Source: Competibacteraceae bacterium UBA6584
GTDB taxonomy: Bacteria > Pseudomonadota > Gammaproteobacteria > Competibacterales > Competibacteraceae
Assembly: GCA_002433805.1 (NCBI GenBank)
Contig: DJIW01000115.1
Location: 2,244 to 15,239 of the forward strand
Direction of reading: 5' to 3'
DNA: 12,996 nucleotides
Shown here piece by piece: positions 6,394-12,996 of the stretch. Numbering within the stretch: the first letter of the stretch is position 1; every line of letters starts with the position of its first letter. A model generated the notes under the pieces. The model saw nothing but the letters and a program-made list of their open reading frames with translations. It did not search any database and was not told the DNA's origin. Made by a program: the position numbers and the translations under genes.

Positions 6394-7163
6394 ACCCGGC
6401 TGAGGAAACTGTAGACCCATTTCGGGATGTAGAAACGGCGCTTGTTCAAGATGGCCCCGACCACCGGCGCGCCTTGGGCCATCAGCTTTTCGTGCAGTTC
6501 CACGATGACCGGCACCCGGCTGGTTTCCGCCGCCAGCACCAGGATCACGGCGTCCATCGCGCCGCAGATGACGATGCCGTCGAAGGAATACGCGGCCGGC
6601 GGCGCGTCCACCACCGTCAGCATCACCGAACGGCGCAAGTCGGCCCAGAAATCCGGTTGGTTGACCAAGCGCGGGGTATCGGTCAGCCCTGGCGTCGGCC
6701 GGGTGACGATCAAGGCGGTATCGCCCAGACGGTGAAAGGTCAGCGGCGGCTTGCGCGGTTCCTCGGCTTCGCTGCGATGCGAGGATCGCAGCAGGCGGTT
6801 GAAATCGACCGCCAGCGTCAGCGGCGGGCCGGGCGCGATGCTCGGATCGTCTTGGGCCATGGCCTGAAAAAACGCATGGTGGTCGCTGCGACGCCAGTCA
6901 AAGTCGATCAGCAGCACGTCGCCGTCCACGTATTGGGAGGCCATCATCGCGAAATCCCGCGCCAGGGTGGAGACGCCCTCGCCGGGGTTGGCGCTGATGA
7001 ATTCAACCACCAAGCCCTCGCCTGGGACGAAGACCGGATTCATCAAGCTGAACAGCCGCTTGGTTTCGGCGGCGTTGAAAAACAGGCTGTCGAGCCCGCG
7101 CCGGTCGTTGGGACGCGGCGCGGGAGCGGTTGAGGCGGTCGGCATGGCGCGATCCTGCGACAT
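6390..7163 (-). CDS. Degenerate BY-kinase/CpsD-like P-loop protein, Walker A lysine absent
   Basis: This 257-residue cytoplasmic protein has the fold signature of bacterial tyrosine kinases (CpsD, or the C-terminal half of Wzc), which partner Wzz/GumC co-polymerases. The start at 7163 is set by a TAATG overlap with the deacetylase stop. The Walker A region reads SANPGEGVSTLA (57-68): Val64 (codon GTC at 6974-6972) replaces the Lys that contacts ATP phosphates. Walker A' is intact (VLLIDFDWRR, with Asp87 and Asp89). Walker B reads LTVVDAPP (182-189), with Ala where kinases usually have Ser or Thr. The C-terminus has only Tyr245 and Tyr251 rather than a full tyrosine cluster. It therefore may bind the co-polymerase without normal kinase activity. 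HfsB of the Caulobacter holdfast locus is, from memory, a comparable stand-alone kinase-like partner. A ParA-like ATPase is the alternative. Stop overlaps the next start (ATGA, 6393-6390). Confidence 0.85.
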   Translation of the reverse strand: MSQDRAMPTASTAPAPRPNDRRGLDSLFFNAAETKRLFSLMNPVFVPGEGLVVEFISANPGEGVSTLARDFAMMASQYVDGDVLLIDFDWRRSDHHAFFQAMAQDDPSIAPGPPLTLAVDFNRLLRSSHRSEAEEPRKPPLTFHRLGDTALIVTRPTPGLTDTPRLVNQPDFWADLRRSVMLTVVDAPPAAYSFDGIVICGAMDAVILVLAAETSRVPVIVELHEKLMAQGAPVVGAILNKRRFYIPKWVYSFLSRV

Positions 7164-8233
7164 TAGTGATAAACCAGGGGGGGCGTCGAGAACGCGGTCT
7201 TGAGGCCACTCAAACGAACCCGTAAATCGTCCGTCGAATCGTCGCCGCCGAAGGGGATTCGGGGTAGTGCATGAAGCGATGCGCCCGAGCGCAACGGGCC
7301 GCCGTAGGCCAGCGCGGCGCTGGCGAAACCGCAGTCGCGCGCCAGCGCCACGACCTCGGCGTCCACCGCCGCCGGATCGCCGTAAGGATAAGCAAAATGC
7401 CGGGCCGGCCGGCCCAGCATGGTTTCCAGCCGTTGCCGGCTCCAGAGCATTTCCCGCCGCGCATCGGCTTGCGGCAGGCCGCGCAAGACCGGGTGGGTGA
7501 CGGTGTGCGCGCCGAATTCGACCAGGCCGCTGGCGGCCATTTCCCGCATCATCTCCCAAGTCAGCATTTTTTCTTGACTGATCGCCGAAAAATCAATGTT
7601 GTATTCCCGTTCTATTTGCGTCAAGGCGCGCGCCCGCGTGAAGGGCTTAGCATTTCGCAGCAAAGCGCTGGCCTGATGGAAGGAGGAGTCGCGCGCCGCC
7701 GGATCGGTGGCGGCGAATGAGTGTGTGCGCCTGGACAACTCTACATCCAGCGTCGGGTGTTGCGAGAGCGCGGCTTCGATGCCGTGCCACCAAGCAGGAG
7801 CCCAGCCATCGGTGAAACCGGTGGTGACGTAAATCGTGGCGGGTACCGACAGCCGGCGCAACAAGGGATAGAGCAACTCGTAATTATCTCGGTAGCCGTC
7901 ATCGAAGGTCAGACAAGCAAAGCGCGCGCCAAGCTTTGGGGAAGCGAAGCGTTCCAAGGCGGTATCGAGGCTGACCAGCTCGTAGCCTTCGGCGCGCAGC
8001 GTCTCGATCACCGCCGTCAGTCGGCCGATGGTGGTGCCCAGACCCGGATTGCCCTGCCAGTCGGCCGCGCCGTCTTCCTTGAGGCCGTGCAGCATCAGAA
8101 TCGCGCCGCGTCCGCCCCAAAGCCGCCGCGCCCAACGGTCCGCGCCCAGCGCCACCGCCGCGCGCCGCCAGACGCTCCGGCCGGCGGCCGGGTCGATGGG
8201 GATCGGTTCTGTCATATTGCCTTTTGTTTTCAT
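7163..8233 (-). CDS. NodB-type polysaccharide deacetylase
   Basis: This 356-residue protein carries the NodB homology domain, which removes N- or O-acetyl groups from sugars using a metal. Motif 1 is TFDDGY (109-114), with the catalytic-base and metal Asp pair 111/112. Motif 2 is HTVTHP (243-248), metal ligands His243 and His247. Motif 3 is RHFAYPYGD (278-286), and LPRIPF near 323-328 matches the last motif. The early ILMLHGL (45-51) is typical of this deacetylase branch. There is no signal peptide or membrane helix, so it should act in the cytoplasm on lipid-linked precursors, as proposed for HfsH in Caulobacter. Two starts are possible: ATG at 8233, or ATG at 8215 (MTEPIPID), which has AAAAGG four bases upstream. 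It leads a three-gene leftward unit; its TAA overlaps the next ATG. All catalytic motifs look intact. Confidence 0.9.
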   Translation of the reverse strand: MKTKGNMTEPIPIDPAAGRSVWRRAAVALGADRWARRLWGGRGAILMLHGLKEDGAADWQGNPGLGTTIGRLTAVIETLRAEGYELVSLDTALERFASPKLGARFACLTFDDGYRDNYELLYPLLRRLSVPATIYVTTGFTDGWAPAWWHGIEAALSQHPTLDVELSRRTHSFAATDPAARDSSFHQASALLRNAKPFTRARALTQIEREYNIDFSAISQEKMLTWEMMREMAASGLVEFGAHTVTHPVLRGLPQADARREMLWSRQRLETMLGRPARHFAYPYGDPAAVDAEVVALARDCGFASAALAYGGPLRSGASLHALPRIPFGGDDSTDDLRVRLSGLKTAFSTPPLVYH

Positions 8234-8317
8234 TGATTTATTATCATCCTTGGTCTTAGTGCATCATTTTAGGATGATTTTAAGGATTTTTCCTGACTTT
8301 ATTGTGACAGAGGATCG
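8234..8317. promoter_or_regulatory. Divergent promoter region, deacetylase operon / GT4-ATP-grasp operon
   Basis: This 84-base A+T-rich gap lies between divergent starts and must drive both units. AGAGGA at 8309-8314 is a good, closely spaced ribosome binding site for the ATG at 8318. A weak sigma70-like pair on the + strand is TTGGTC (8250-8255) and GATGAT (8273-8278) with a 17-base spacer. Each hexamer matches consensus poorly, so I do not call it a promoter outright. Confidence 0.55.
8243..8278. promoter_or_regulatory. 8-bp inverted repeat with inner dyad, possible operator
   Basis: ATCATCCT (8243-8250) and AGGATGAT (8271-8278) are perfect reverse complements separated by 20 bases. A third ATCAT at 8263-8267 pairs with the ATGAT at 8274-8278 as a 5-6-5 dyad. 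The arms lie 28 bp apart, start to start, in the middle of the divergent gap, so a regulator bound here could control both operons. The sequence evidence is the symmetry only. Confidence 0.35.
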
Positions 8318-9427
8318 ATGAAAAGCGTTGCCTTTTACCTACCCAATCTTGCCGCTGGCGGCGCGGAGCGGACTTTTCTGCGGCTGGCGACCGGTTTTAA
8401 GGAACGCGGGTGCGCCGTGGGCTGGGTGGTGGATCGCCTCGAAGGCGGGTTGCTGGAGACGGTGCGCGCCAGCGGCTTCAATTTGGACTGCTTAAACGCC
8501 GGGCGGACCCTGGCGGCGCTGCCCAAATTGCGCGGGTGGTTGCGGCAGCGCCGACCCGACGTGCTGCTATCGGCCATCACCCATAATAACCTGATTGCGG
8601 CCTGGGCGGGGAAGCTGTCAGGCGCGCCCACCCGCATCGTCGTTTCCGAACATACCGTGCTCTCCGCTCAGGCCGCGTCGCAGGCGGGCTGGCAGTATCG
8701 GATCCTGGCTCCGCTGTGCCGCTGGGCCTATCCGCATGCCGCGGCCATCGTGGTGGTTTCCGCCGGCGCGGCCGACGATCTGGCCCGCTATACCGGCTTG
8801 TCGCGCGAGCGCATGGAGGTGATTCCCAATCCGGTGGTGACGCCGGATTACCCGCAACGGATCGCCGCGCCCAGCCCGCACCCGTGGCTGGCGGACGGCG
8901 GGCCGCCGGTTTTTGTCGCCGCCGGGCGGTTGGTGCCGCTCAAGGATTTTCCCACGCTGTTACAGGCGCTCGCCCAGGTCCGCCGCCGCGCGCCCGCCCG
9001 GTTGCTGGTGATCGGCGAAGGTCCAGAACGGGATGCCTTGCTCGCGTTGCGCGCCCGGCTGGGCTTGGATGAGGCGGTGGAGTTTCCCGGTTTTTATGAG
9101 GATCCTTTGCCGCTGTTCGCCCGCGCCGCCGCGCTGGTGGTCAGCTCCCGATTCGAGGGTTTCGGCTTGACGCTGGTCGAGGCGCTGGCCTGCGGGACAC
9201 CGGTGGTCAGCACCGATTGCCCCACCGGCCCCGCCGAGATTCTGGAACGCGGGGCGTACGGTCGGTTGGCGCCGGTGGGCGATGCGGATGCTTTGGCTCG
9301 CGCCCTATTGGAAACGCTGAACGCAACGCCCGATCGCGAGCGCTTGCGCCAGCGCGCTCAGGATTTCACGCTGGCGGCGGTGGTGGAGCGCTATCTCGCG
9401 CTGTTTGACCGGCTGGAGTCCAGGTGA
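8318..9427 (+). CDS. GT4-family glycosyltransferase
   Basis: This 369-residue, GT-B-fold retaining glycosyltransferase should add one sugar from a nucleotide donor to the lipid-linked repeat unit at the inner face of the membrane. The N-terminal domain begins VAFYLPNLAAGGAERTF, with the glycine-rich acceptor-side GGAER motif (14-18). The C-terminal donor domain shows GRLVPLKDF (Arg204 and Lys209, which contact the nucleotide phosphates), VIGEGPER (231-238), and the E-x7-E motif EGFGLTLVE (Glu280 and Glu288) followed by ALACGTPVV. STDCPTGPAEIL (298-309) is typical of the AmsD-like subgroup of GT4. The donor sugar cannot be read from sequence. The ATG at 8318 has the ribosome binding site AGAGGA. 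Its stop overlaps the GTG start of the next gene (GTGA, 9424-9427), so the two products are probably made together. Confidence 0.92.
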   Translation: MKSVAFYLPNLAAGGAERTFLRLATGFKERGCAVGWVVDRLEGGLLETVRASGFNLDCLNAGRTLAALPKLRGWLRQRRPDVLLSAITHNNLIAAWAGKLSGAPTRIVVSEHTVLSAQAASQAGWQYRILAPLCRWAYPHAAAIVVVSAGAADDLARYTGLSRERMEVIPNPVVTPDYPQRIAAPSPHPWLADGGPPVFVAAGRLVPLKDFPTLLQALAQVRRRAPARLLVIGEGPERDALLALRARLGLDEAVEFPGFYEDPLPLFARAAALVVSSRFEGFGLTLVEALACGTPVVSTDCPTGPAEILERGAYGRLAPVGDADALARALLETLNATPDRERLRQRAQDFTLAAVVERYLALFDRLESR

Positions 9428-10593
9428 GGGCGGCCGCTCGCCCCGCCGCCGTGGTCGTCGGAGTCGAGATCAACGGTTTGGGCGTCTTGCGCAGTCTGGC
9501 GTCGGATCGGGTGCCGCTGATCGCCGCCGATGTGGATACGCGCCAGCCCGCCATGCGCACCCGCCACGGCCGTAAAGTCAAGCTGCGCGCCTTGGCGGGT
9601 GTCGAACTGGTGGACGATCTGCTCGCGCTGGCGCGAAGCTTGGATCACCGTCCGGCGTTGTTCGTCACCCGCGATGAAACGGTCGCGACCGTTTCGGCGC
9701 ATCGTGAAATCTTGGCGGCGCATTATCGGTTTCAGTTGCCGCCGGCGGACATCACCAGCGCCTTGAACACCAAGGCCGGATTTCAAGCGTTGGCCGGCGA
9801 AGGCGGTTTTCCGATCCCGCCCGGCCTCCATGTTACCCGAGAGGCCGATTTGCCGAAGCTGGCGGATTTGCCCTATCCCTGCGCCCTCAAGCCCGGCGAG
9901 CGCAACGTGGATTACGACCGCCAGTTCGCCAAGGCGTACCGGGTCGAATCGGCGGCGGAGGCTCAGGCATTGTGCCGGCGGATTCTGCCGGTCATGCCTG
10001 ATTTGCTGGTGCAACAGTGGATCGAGGGTGGGGATGACGCGATTTATTTCGTGCTCCAGTACCATCCGGGCGGCGGCCGCCCGCCGCTGTCGTTTACCGG
10101 TCGTAAGGTGCGTTCGTGGCCGGCCTGCATTGGGGTCGCGGCCCGCTGCGGTCCAGCCCCGGAGATGGCCGCGCGGCTGGAACCGCTGACGGCGCGGTTT
10201 TTTCAGAATTGCCAACTGGAGGGCTGGGCGGCCATGGAATACAAACGGGATGCGCTCACCGGCCAGTTCGTGATGATCGAGCCATCGGCGGGCCGTCCGG
10301 AGATGCTCGGAGAAATTGCCGCGCTCAACGGCGTCAACCTGGTGCTGGCCGCCTATCGCTGGCTGATCGGCGAGGAGCCGCCGCCGCCGCAAGTCCGGCC
10401 TTGCACCCTCTGGCGGCGCGACTGGTTGGCCGACGCCGCCGCCGCTCGCGCCCAACCGGACATCGGGCGCTGGCCGCCGGCCGCTGCGCCGGTGGTGGAC
10501 GGTTTCTGGCGGCGCGACGATCCGCTGCCGGCGCTGTTGGCCTATCCGCCCCGCGCGCTGGGCGCGGCGTGGCGGCGGCTGGTCGGTCGGTAG
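9424..10593 (+). CDS. ATP-grasp ligase-like protein
   Basis: This 389-residue cytoplasmic protein has an ATP-grasp fold of the carbamoyl-phosphate-synthase/carboxylate-amine ligase type. Such enzymes make an acyl phosphate from a carboxylate and couple it to an amine or similar nucleophile. An N-terminal Rossmann-like part (AVVVGVEINGLGVLRSL, 9-25) precedes the ATP-binding half: Lys156 in CALKPGE, Lys170 in FAKAYRV, the LVQQWIEGGDDAIYF segment (195-209), and metal-site acids Glu272 (MEYKRD) and Glu286 (MIEPSAGRP). The usual E-x-N-x-R ending is here E-P-S-A-G-R, with Ser for Asn; I recall related genes near exopolysaccharide loci with E-P-T-x-G-R, so this looks like a family variant rather than decay. 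The start is GTG at 9424, inside the previous stop. It may attach an amino acid or other amide to the glycan or its precursor; the substrate is unknown. Confidence 0.85.
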   Translation: MRAAARPAAVVVGVEINGLGVLRSLASDRVPLIAADVDTRQPAMRTRHGRKVKLRALAGVELVDDLLALARSLDHRPALFVTRDETVATVSAHREILAAHYRFQLPPADITSALNTKAGFQALAGEGGFPIPPGLHVTREADLPKLADLPYPCALKPGERNVDYDRQFAKAYRVESAAEAQALCRRILPVMPDLLVQQWIEGGDDAIYFVLQYHPGGGRPPLSFTGRKVRSWPACIGVAARCGPAPEMAARLEPLTARFFQNCQLEGWAAMEYKRDALTGQFVMIEPSAGRPEMLGEIAALNGVNLVLAAYRWLIGEEPPPPQVRPCTLWRRDWLADAAAARAQPDIGRWPPAAAPVVDGFWRRDDPLPALLAYPPRALGAAWRRLVGR

Positions 10594-10611
10594 TTTCGGA
10601 TCAGCCCGAAA
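10594..10611. terminator. Hairpin at convergent gene junction
   Basis: TTTCGG (10594-10599) and CCGAAA (10606-10611) form a 6-bp stem with a 6-base loop, just after the ATP-grasp stop and overlapping the RND stop. The symmetry could serve both converging transcripts. There is no T-tract beyond TTT, so it is a weak terminator candidate. Confidence 0.25.
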
Positions 10612-12996
10612 TCGCGGTCGGTGGCGGGACGGCGTGCTTGCGCCGCCACGGCCACCGCCGCCCGCCCGGCCGCCGCTGGCGCATGAACAAGCGATACAGC
10701 ACCGGAATCACGAACAGCGTCAGCACGGTGGAAAAGGCCAACCCCCACACGATGCTGGCCGCGACCGGACCCCACAGCAAGGACTTGCCGGCCAGTCCGA
10801 AGGCCAGCGAAAACAGGCCGGCGATGGTGGTGCCGGTGGTCATCAGAATGGCGATGATCCGCCGGCGCGCCGCGTACAGCGCGGCGTGCAAAGTGCTCAT
10901 CCCGGCGGCGCGGCGGGTGTTGGCGGCGTCGATCAGCACGATGGCCGAATTGACCGCGATGCCGGTCAGCGCGATGACGCCGTAGAGGGTATACAGCGAC
11001 AGCGGATTGCCGGACACCAGCAGCCCCAGCGTGACGCCGGTAAAGGCCAGCGGCACCGTCACCAGGATCAGCAGCGGCTGGAAATAGCTGCGAAATTGCG
11101 CCGCCAGAATCAGATAGATCAGCCCCACGCCGAGCAAGAACAACGGACCCATCGCCTCCAGCGACTCGTTGATGTCGTCCAGTTCGCCGGAAAAATCGAG
11201 ATCGGTTGCGGGATAGCGCTCGCGGATTTTTTCCCATTCCGCCCGCAATTGATTGTTGGCGGCCAGGGTGTCGGTTTGCTCTTTATCCAGATCGGCCTCG
11301 ACGGTGATGGCGCGGCGCAGGTTCCAGTGCCGGATCAAGCCGAGGCTTTTGCGTTCCTCCACCAGCAAGAGCGCGCCCAGCGTGGTGGTCCCGCCGCCGG
11401 GCAAGGCGATGGGATCGTCCAACACATCCTGAATCCGGGTGACGGCGCGCGGCGCGGCCCGCACCCGCAGTTCCACTTTCTCGCCTCGGTCGCGCAAATC
11501 GGCCACCACTTCGCCTTCCACGTGCAGCCGCACCAGCCGGGCGACCAGCCCCGGATCGAGACCGGCGTTACGGGCGGCGTTCACATCCACCCGCAAGCTC
11601 AATTCGTCGCGGCCGGGCGTGTCGTTGTCCACCACATCGCGCGCGCCGGGAATCTTGGCCGCGATCGCTTTCACCGCGTCGGCGGCGGCGCGCAGTTCCT
11701 CGCGGTCGTCGGCGCGGACCTTGACGCTGATCGGCTTGGCGGTCGGCGGGCCGCCGGAGAGTTTGAGGAACGAGATGGTTGACCGACCCGGTGTTTGGAT
11801 GACCGGCCCGCGCATTTCCTCGATGAGTTCATCCAAGCCGCGCGAACCCGGCGCGGCCGGATTGAGCGATACCGCGATTTGGCCGTATCGATCGCCGTAA
11901 ACCGGCTCGGTCTCGGTGAATTTGATGCCCGCTAGCGAGGTCACCGAACGCGCCTCGCCTTCTTTCAAATGAGCGCGCACCCGCTGTTCCACCGCCAGGG
12001 TTTGGCGCAGGGTTTCGTCGAGCGGCGCATCCGGCGGCATGTCCACGTTGACGTAGTACAAGCGTATCGGATCGAAGGCGAAAAACTGGAATTTGACCAA
12101 GCCCATCCCCAACGCCGCCGCCGCGCCGAGAAACAGGATAAAGCTAATCGGGAGGTAAACAGCGGCGTAACGCATCCCGTGAATCAGCATCCGGGTGTAT
12201 TTGACCCGCAGTAAATGGGTCCATTTTTCGCGCAGCGCCTGGGTGCGCGAACGGCTGATGGCGCGGGTTCCCAGCGACACGACATGCGTGGGCAGCATCC
12301 AGAAGGCTTCGATCAGGCTGACGACCAGCCCGACCGTCACCACGAAAGGGATGACGAACATGAATTTGCCGATGATGCCCGGCAGCAGCATCAGCGGCAG
12401 GAACGCGGCGATGGTGGTGGCGACCGACGCGAGCACCGGCCAGCCGACTTCCTCAATGGCTTCCAAAGCCGCGTCGAAGGCCGTCATGCCGCGTTCCATG
12501 CGGAAGTAGATGGCTTCCACCAGCACCACCGCGTCATCCACCAGCATGCCGAGCACGATGACGATGCCGAGCAGCACCGAGACGTTGAGCGTGAAGCCGA
12601 CCGCATCCAGCAGCGCGAAAGCGCCGGCGACCGAGAACACCACGCCTAAGGAAACGAGGACGGAAATGCGCGAGCCGAGAAACAGCCAGCAGGTGCCCAA
12701 CACCAGCAACAAGCCGAGGATGGCGTTGCTTTCCATGATGCCCAAGGCCTCGCGGGTCATCACGGTCTGATCGTCGCTCAGGGTCAGCTTCAAGCCGCTG
12801 CCCGCCAGCACCGCGTTTTTGCGCTCGATGTAGTCGCGAATCCGGCCCACCAATTCCAGGGTGTTGGTGTAGCCGATTTTGTTGACCGACAGCAGTACGC
12901 CCGGTCGGCCGTCGGTGCTGGCGAATTGGCGCGGATCGTCGCGGCCGCGCCGCACCTTGGCCACGGCGTCCAACGGCGCGCGGGCGCCCGCGCGCC
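10601..12996 (-). CDS. RND-family efflux permease, N-terminal quarter outside the window
   Basis: The frame is open from the window edge to a TGA at 10603-10601, giving 797 visible residues of a protein normally about 1,020-1,050 long; the missing part is the N-terminus. It is an inner-membrane, proton-driven RND transporter of the hydrophobe/amphiphile (AcrB-like) type, working with an adaptor and an outer-membrane channel not seen here. Visible are the TM2-TM6 block, with GMLVDDAVVLVE (TM4; Asp153 and Asp154 of the fragment, the proton relay pair), the second porter/docking domain (about 330-600), and the TM8-TM12 block (LIYLILAAQFRSYFQPLLI, GIAVNSAIVLID). The TM10 lysine of AcrB is replaced by Asn, as in many divergent RND permeases. 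The tail is basic (RQRRPGGRRWPWRRKH). It converges on the polysaccharide genes and is probably not part of their pathway. The substrate is unknown. Confidence 0.92.
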   Translation of the reverse strand, partial: RAGARAPLDAVAKVRRGRDDPRQFASTDGRPGVLLSVNKIGYTNTLELVGRIRDYIERKNAVLAGSGLKLTLSDDQTVMTREALGIMESNAILGLLLVLGTCWLFLGSRISVLVSLGVVFSVAGAFALLDAVGFTLNVSVLLGIVIVLGMLVDDAVVLVEAIYFRMERGMTAFDAALEAIEEVGWPVLASVATTIAAFLPLMLLPGIIGKFMFVIPFVVTVGLVVSLIEAFWMLPTHVVSLGTRAISRSRTQALREKWTHLLRVKYTRMLIHGMRYAAVYLPISFILFLGAAAALGMGLVKFQFFAFDPIRLYYVNVDMPPDAPLDETLRQTLAVEQRVRAHLKEGEARSVTSLAGIKFTETEPVYGDRYGQIAVSLNPAAPGSRGLDELIEEMRGPVIQTPGRSTISFLKLSGGPPTAKPISVKVRADDREELRAAADAVKAIAAKIPGARDVVDNDTPGRDELSLRVDVNAARNAGLDPGLVARLVRLHVEGEVVADLRDRGEKVELRVRAAPRAVTRIQDVLDDPIALPGGGTTTLGALLLVEERKSLGLIRHWNLRRAITVEADLDKEQTDTLAANNQLRAEWEKIRERYPATDLDFSGELDDINESLEAMGPLFLLGVGLIYLILAAQFRSYFQPLLILVTVPLAFTGVTLGLLVSGNPLSLYTLYGVIALTGIAVNSAIVLIDAANTRRAAGMSTLHAALYAARRRIIAILMTTGTTIAGLFSLAFGLAGKSLLWGPVAASIVWGLAFSTVLTLFVIPVLYRLFMRQRRPGGRRWPWRRKHAVPPPTAISG
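12975..12996. repeat. Perfect 22-bp G+C palindrome at the window edge
   Basis: The last 22 bases read the same on both strands: an arm of GGCGCGCGGGC followed by its exact reverse complement, all G and C. It lies inside the RND coding frame, where it encodes Arg-Ala-Gly-Ala-Arg-Ala-Pro, and may continue beyond the window. It could be chance in G+C-rich coding DNA, or a site where sequencing or assembly stops. Confidence 0.6.

Overview
The window is a G+C-rich, densely coding stretch of a Gram-negative chromosome. An outer-membrane lipoprotein exporter, inner-membrane polysaccharide machinery and an RND pump all point to a diderm proteobacterium. A gammaproteobacterium is my best guess, but no marker gene here fixes the taxon. 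Nearly all of it is a Wzx/Wzy-type exopolysaccharide (or capsule/adhesin) locus. No RNA genes, insertion sequences, CRISPR arrays or origins were seen. No gap between genes exceeds about 100 bases, so there is no long non-coding stretch to describe.

Layout: (1) 1-291, + strand, is the 3' end of a small secreted protein with a duplicated four-cysteine module. (2) 317-1030, - strand, is a Wza/GumB-like export lipoprotein, divergent from (3) a + strand unit at 1133-5680: a kinase-less Wzc/GumC-type co-polymerase, a flippase and a Wzy/O-antigen-ligase-like membrane protein. (4) A - strand unit at 8233-5689 is transcribed as NodB-type deacetylase, then a degenerate tyrosine-kinase-like P-loop protein, then a secreted protein of unknown function. 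These are joined by overlapping stop/start codons. (5) A + strand unit at 8318-10593 holds a GT4 glycosyltransferase and an ATP-grasp ligase-like protein, joined by a GTGA overlap. (6) 10601-12996, - strand, is the C-terminal three quarters of an RND efflux permease, which marks the right boundary of the polysaccharide locus.

How the genes probably work together: a lipid-linked repeat unit is built in the cytoplasm, partly by the GT4 enzyme, and may be modified there by the deacetylase and the ATP-grasp enzyme. The flippase exports it and the Wzy-like protein polymerises it. The co-polymerase controls chain length and the lipoprotein exporter carries it through the outer membrane. The co-polymerase lacks its kinase domain. 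The separately encoded kinase-like protein has valine where the Walker A lysine should be. The initiating sugar-phosphate transferase and most glycosyltransferases are not in this window.

The most interesting points are the degenerate kinase and the secreted orphan coupled to it, the deacetylase and ATP-grasp genes either side of one divergent promoter region (a possible amine-then-amide decoration of the glycan), and the duplicated cysteine module at the left edge. Two short divergent intergenic regions (1031-1132 and 8234-8317) carry inverted repeats and are the likely control points.
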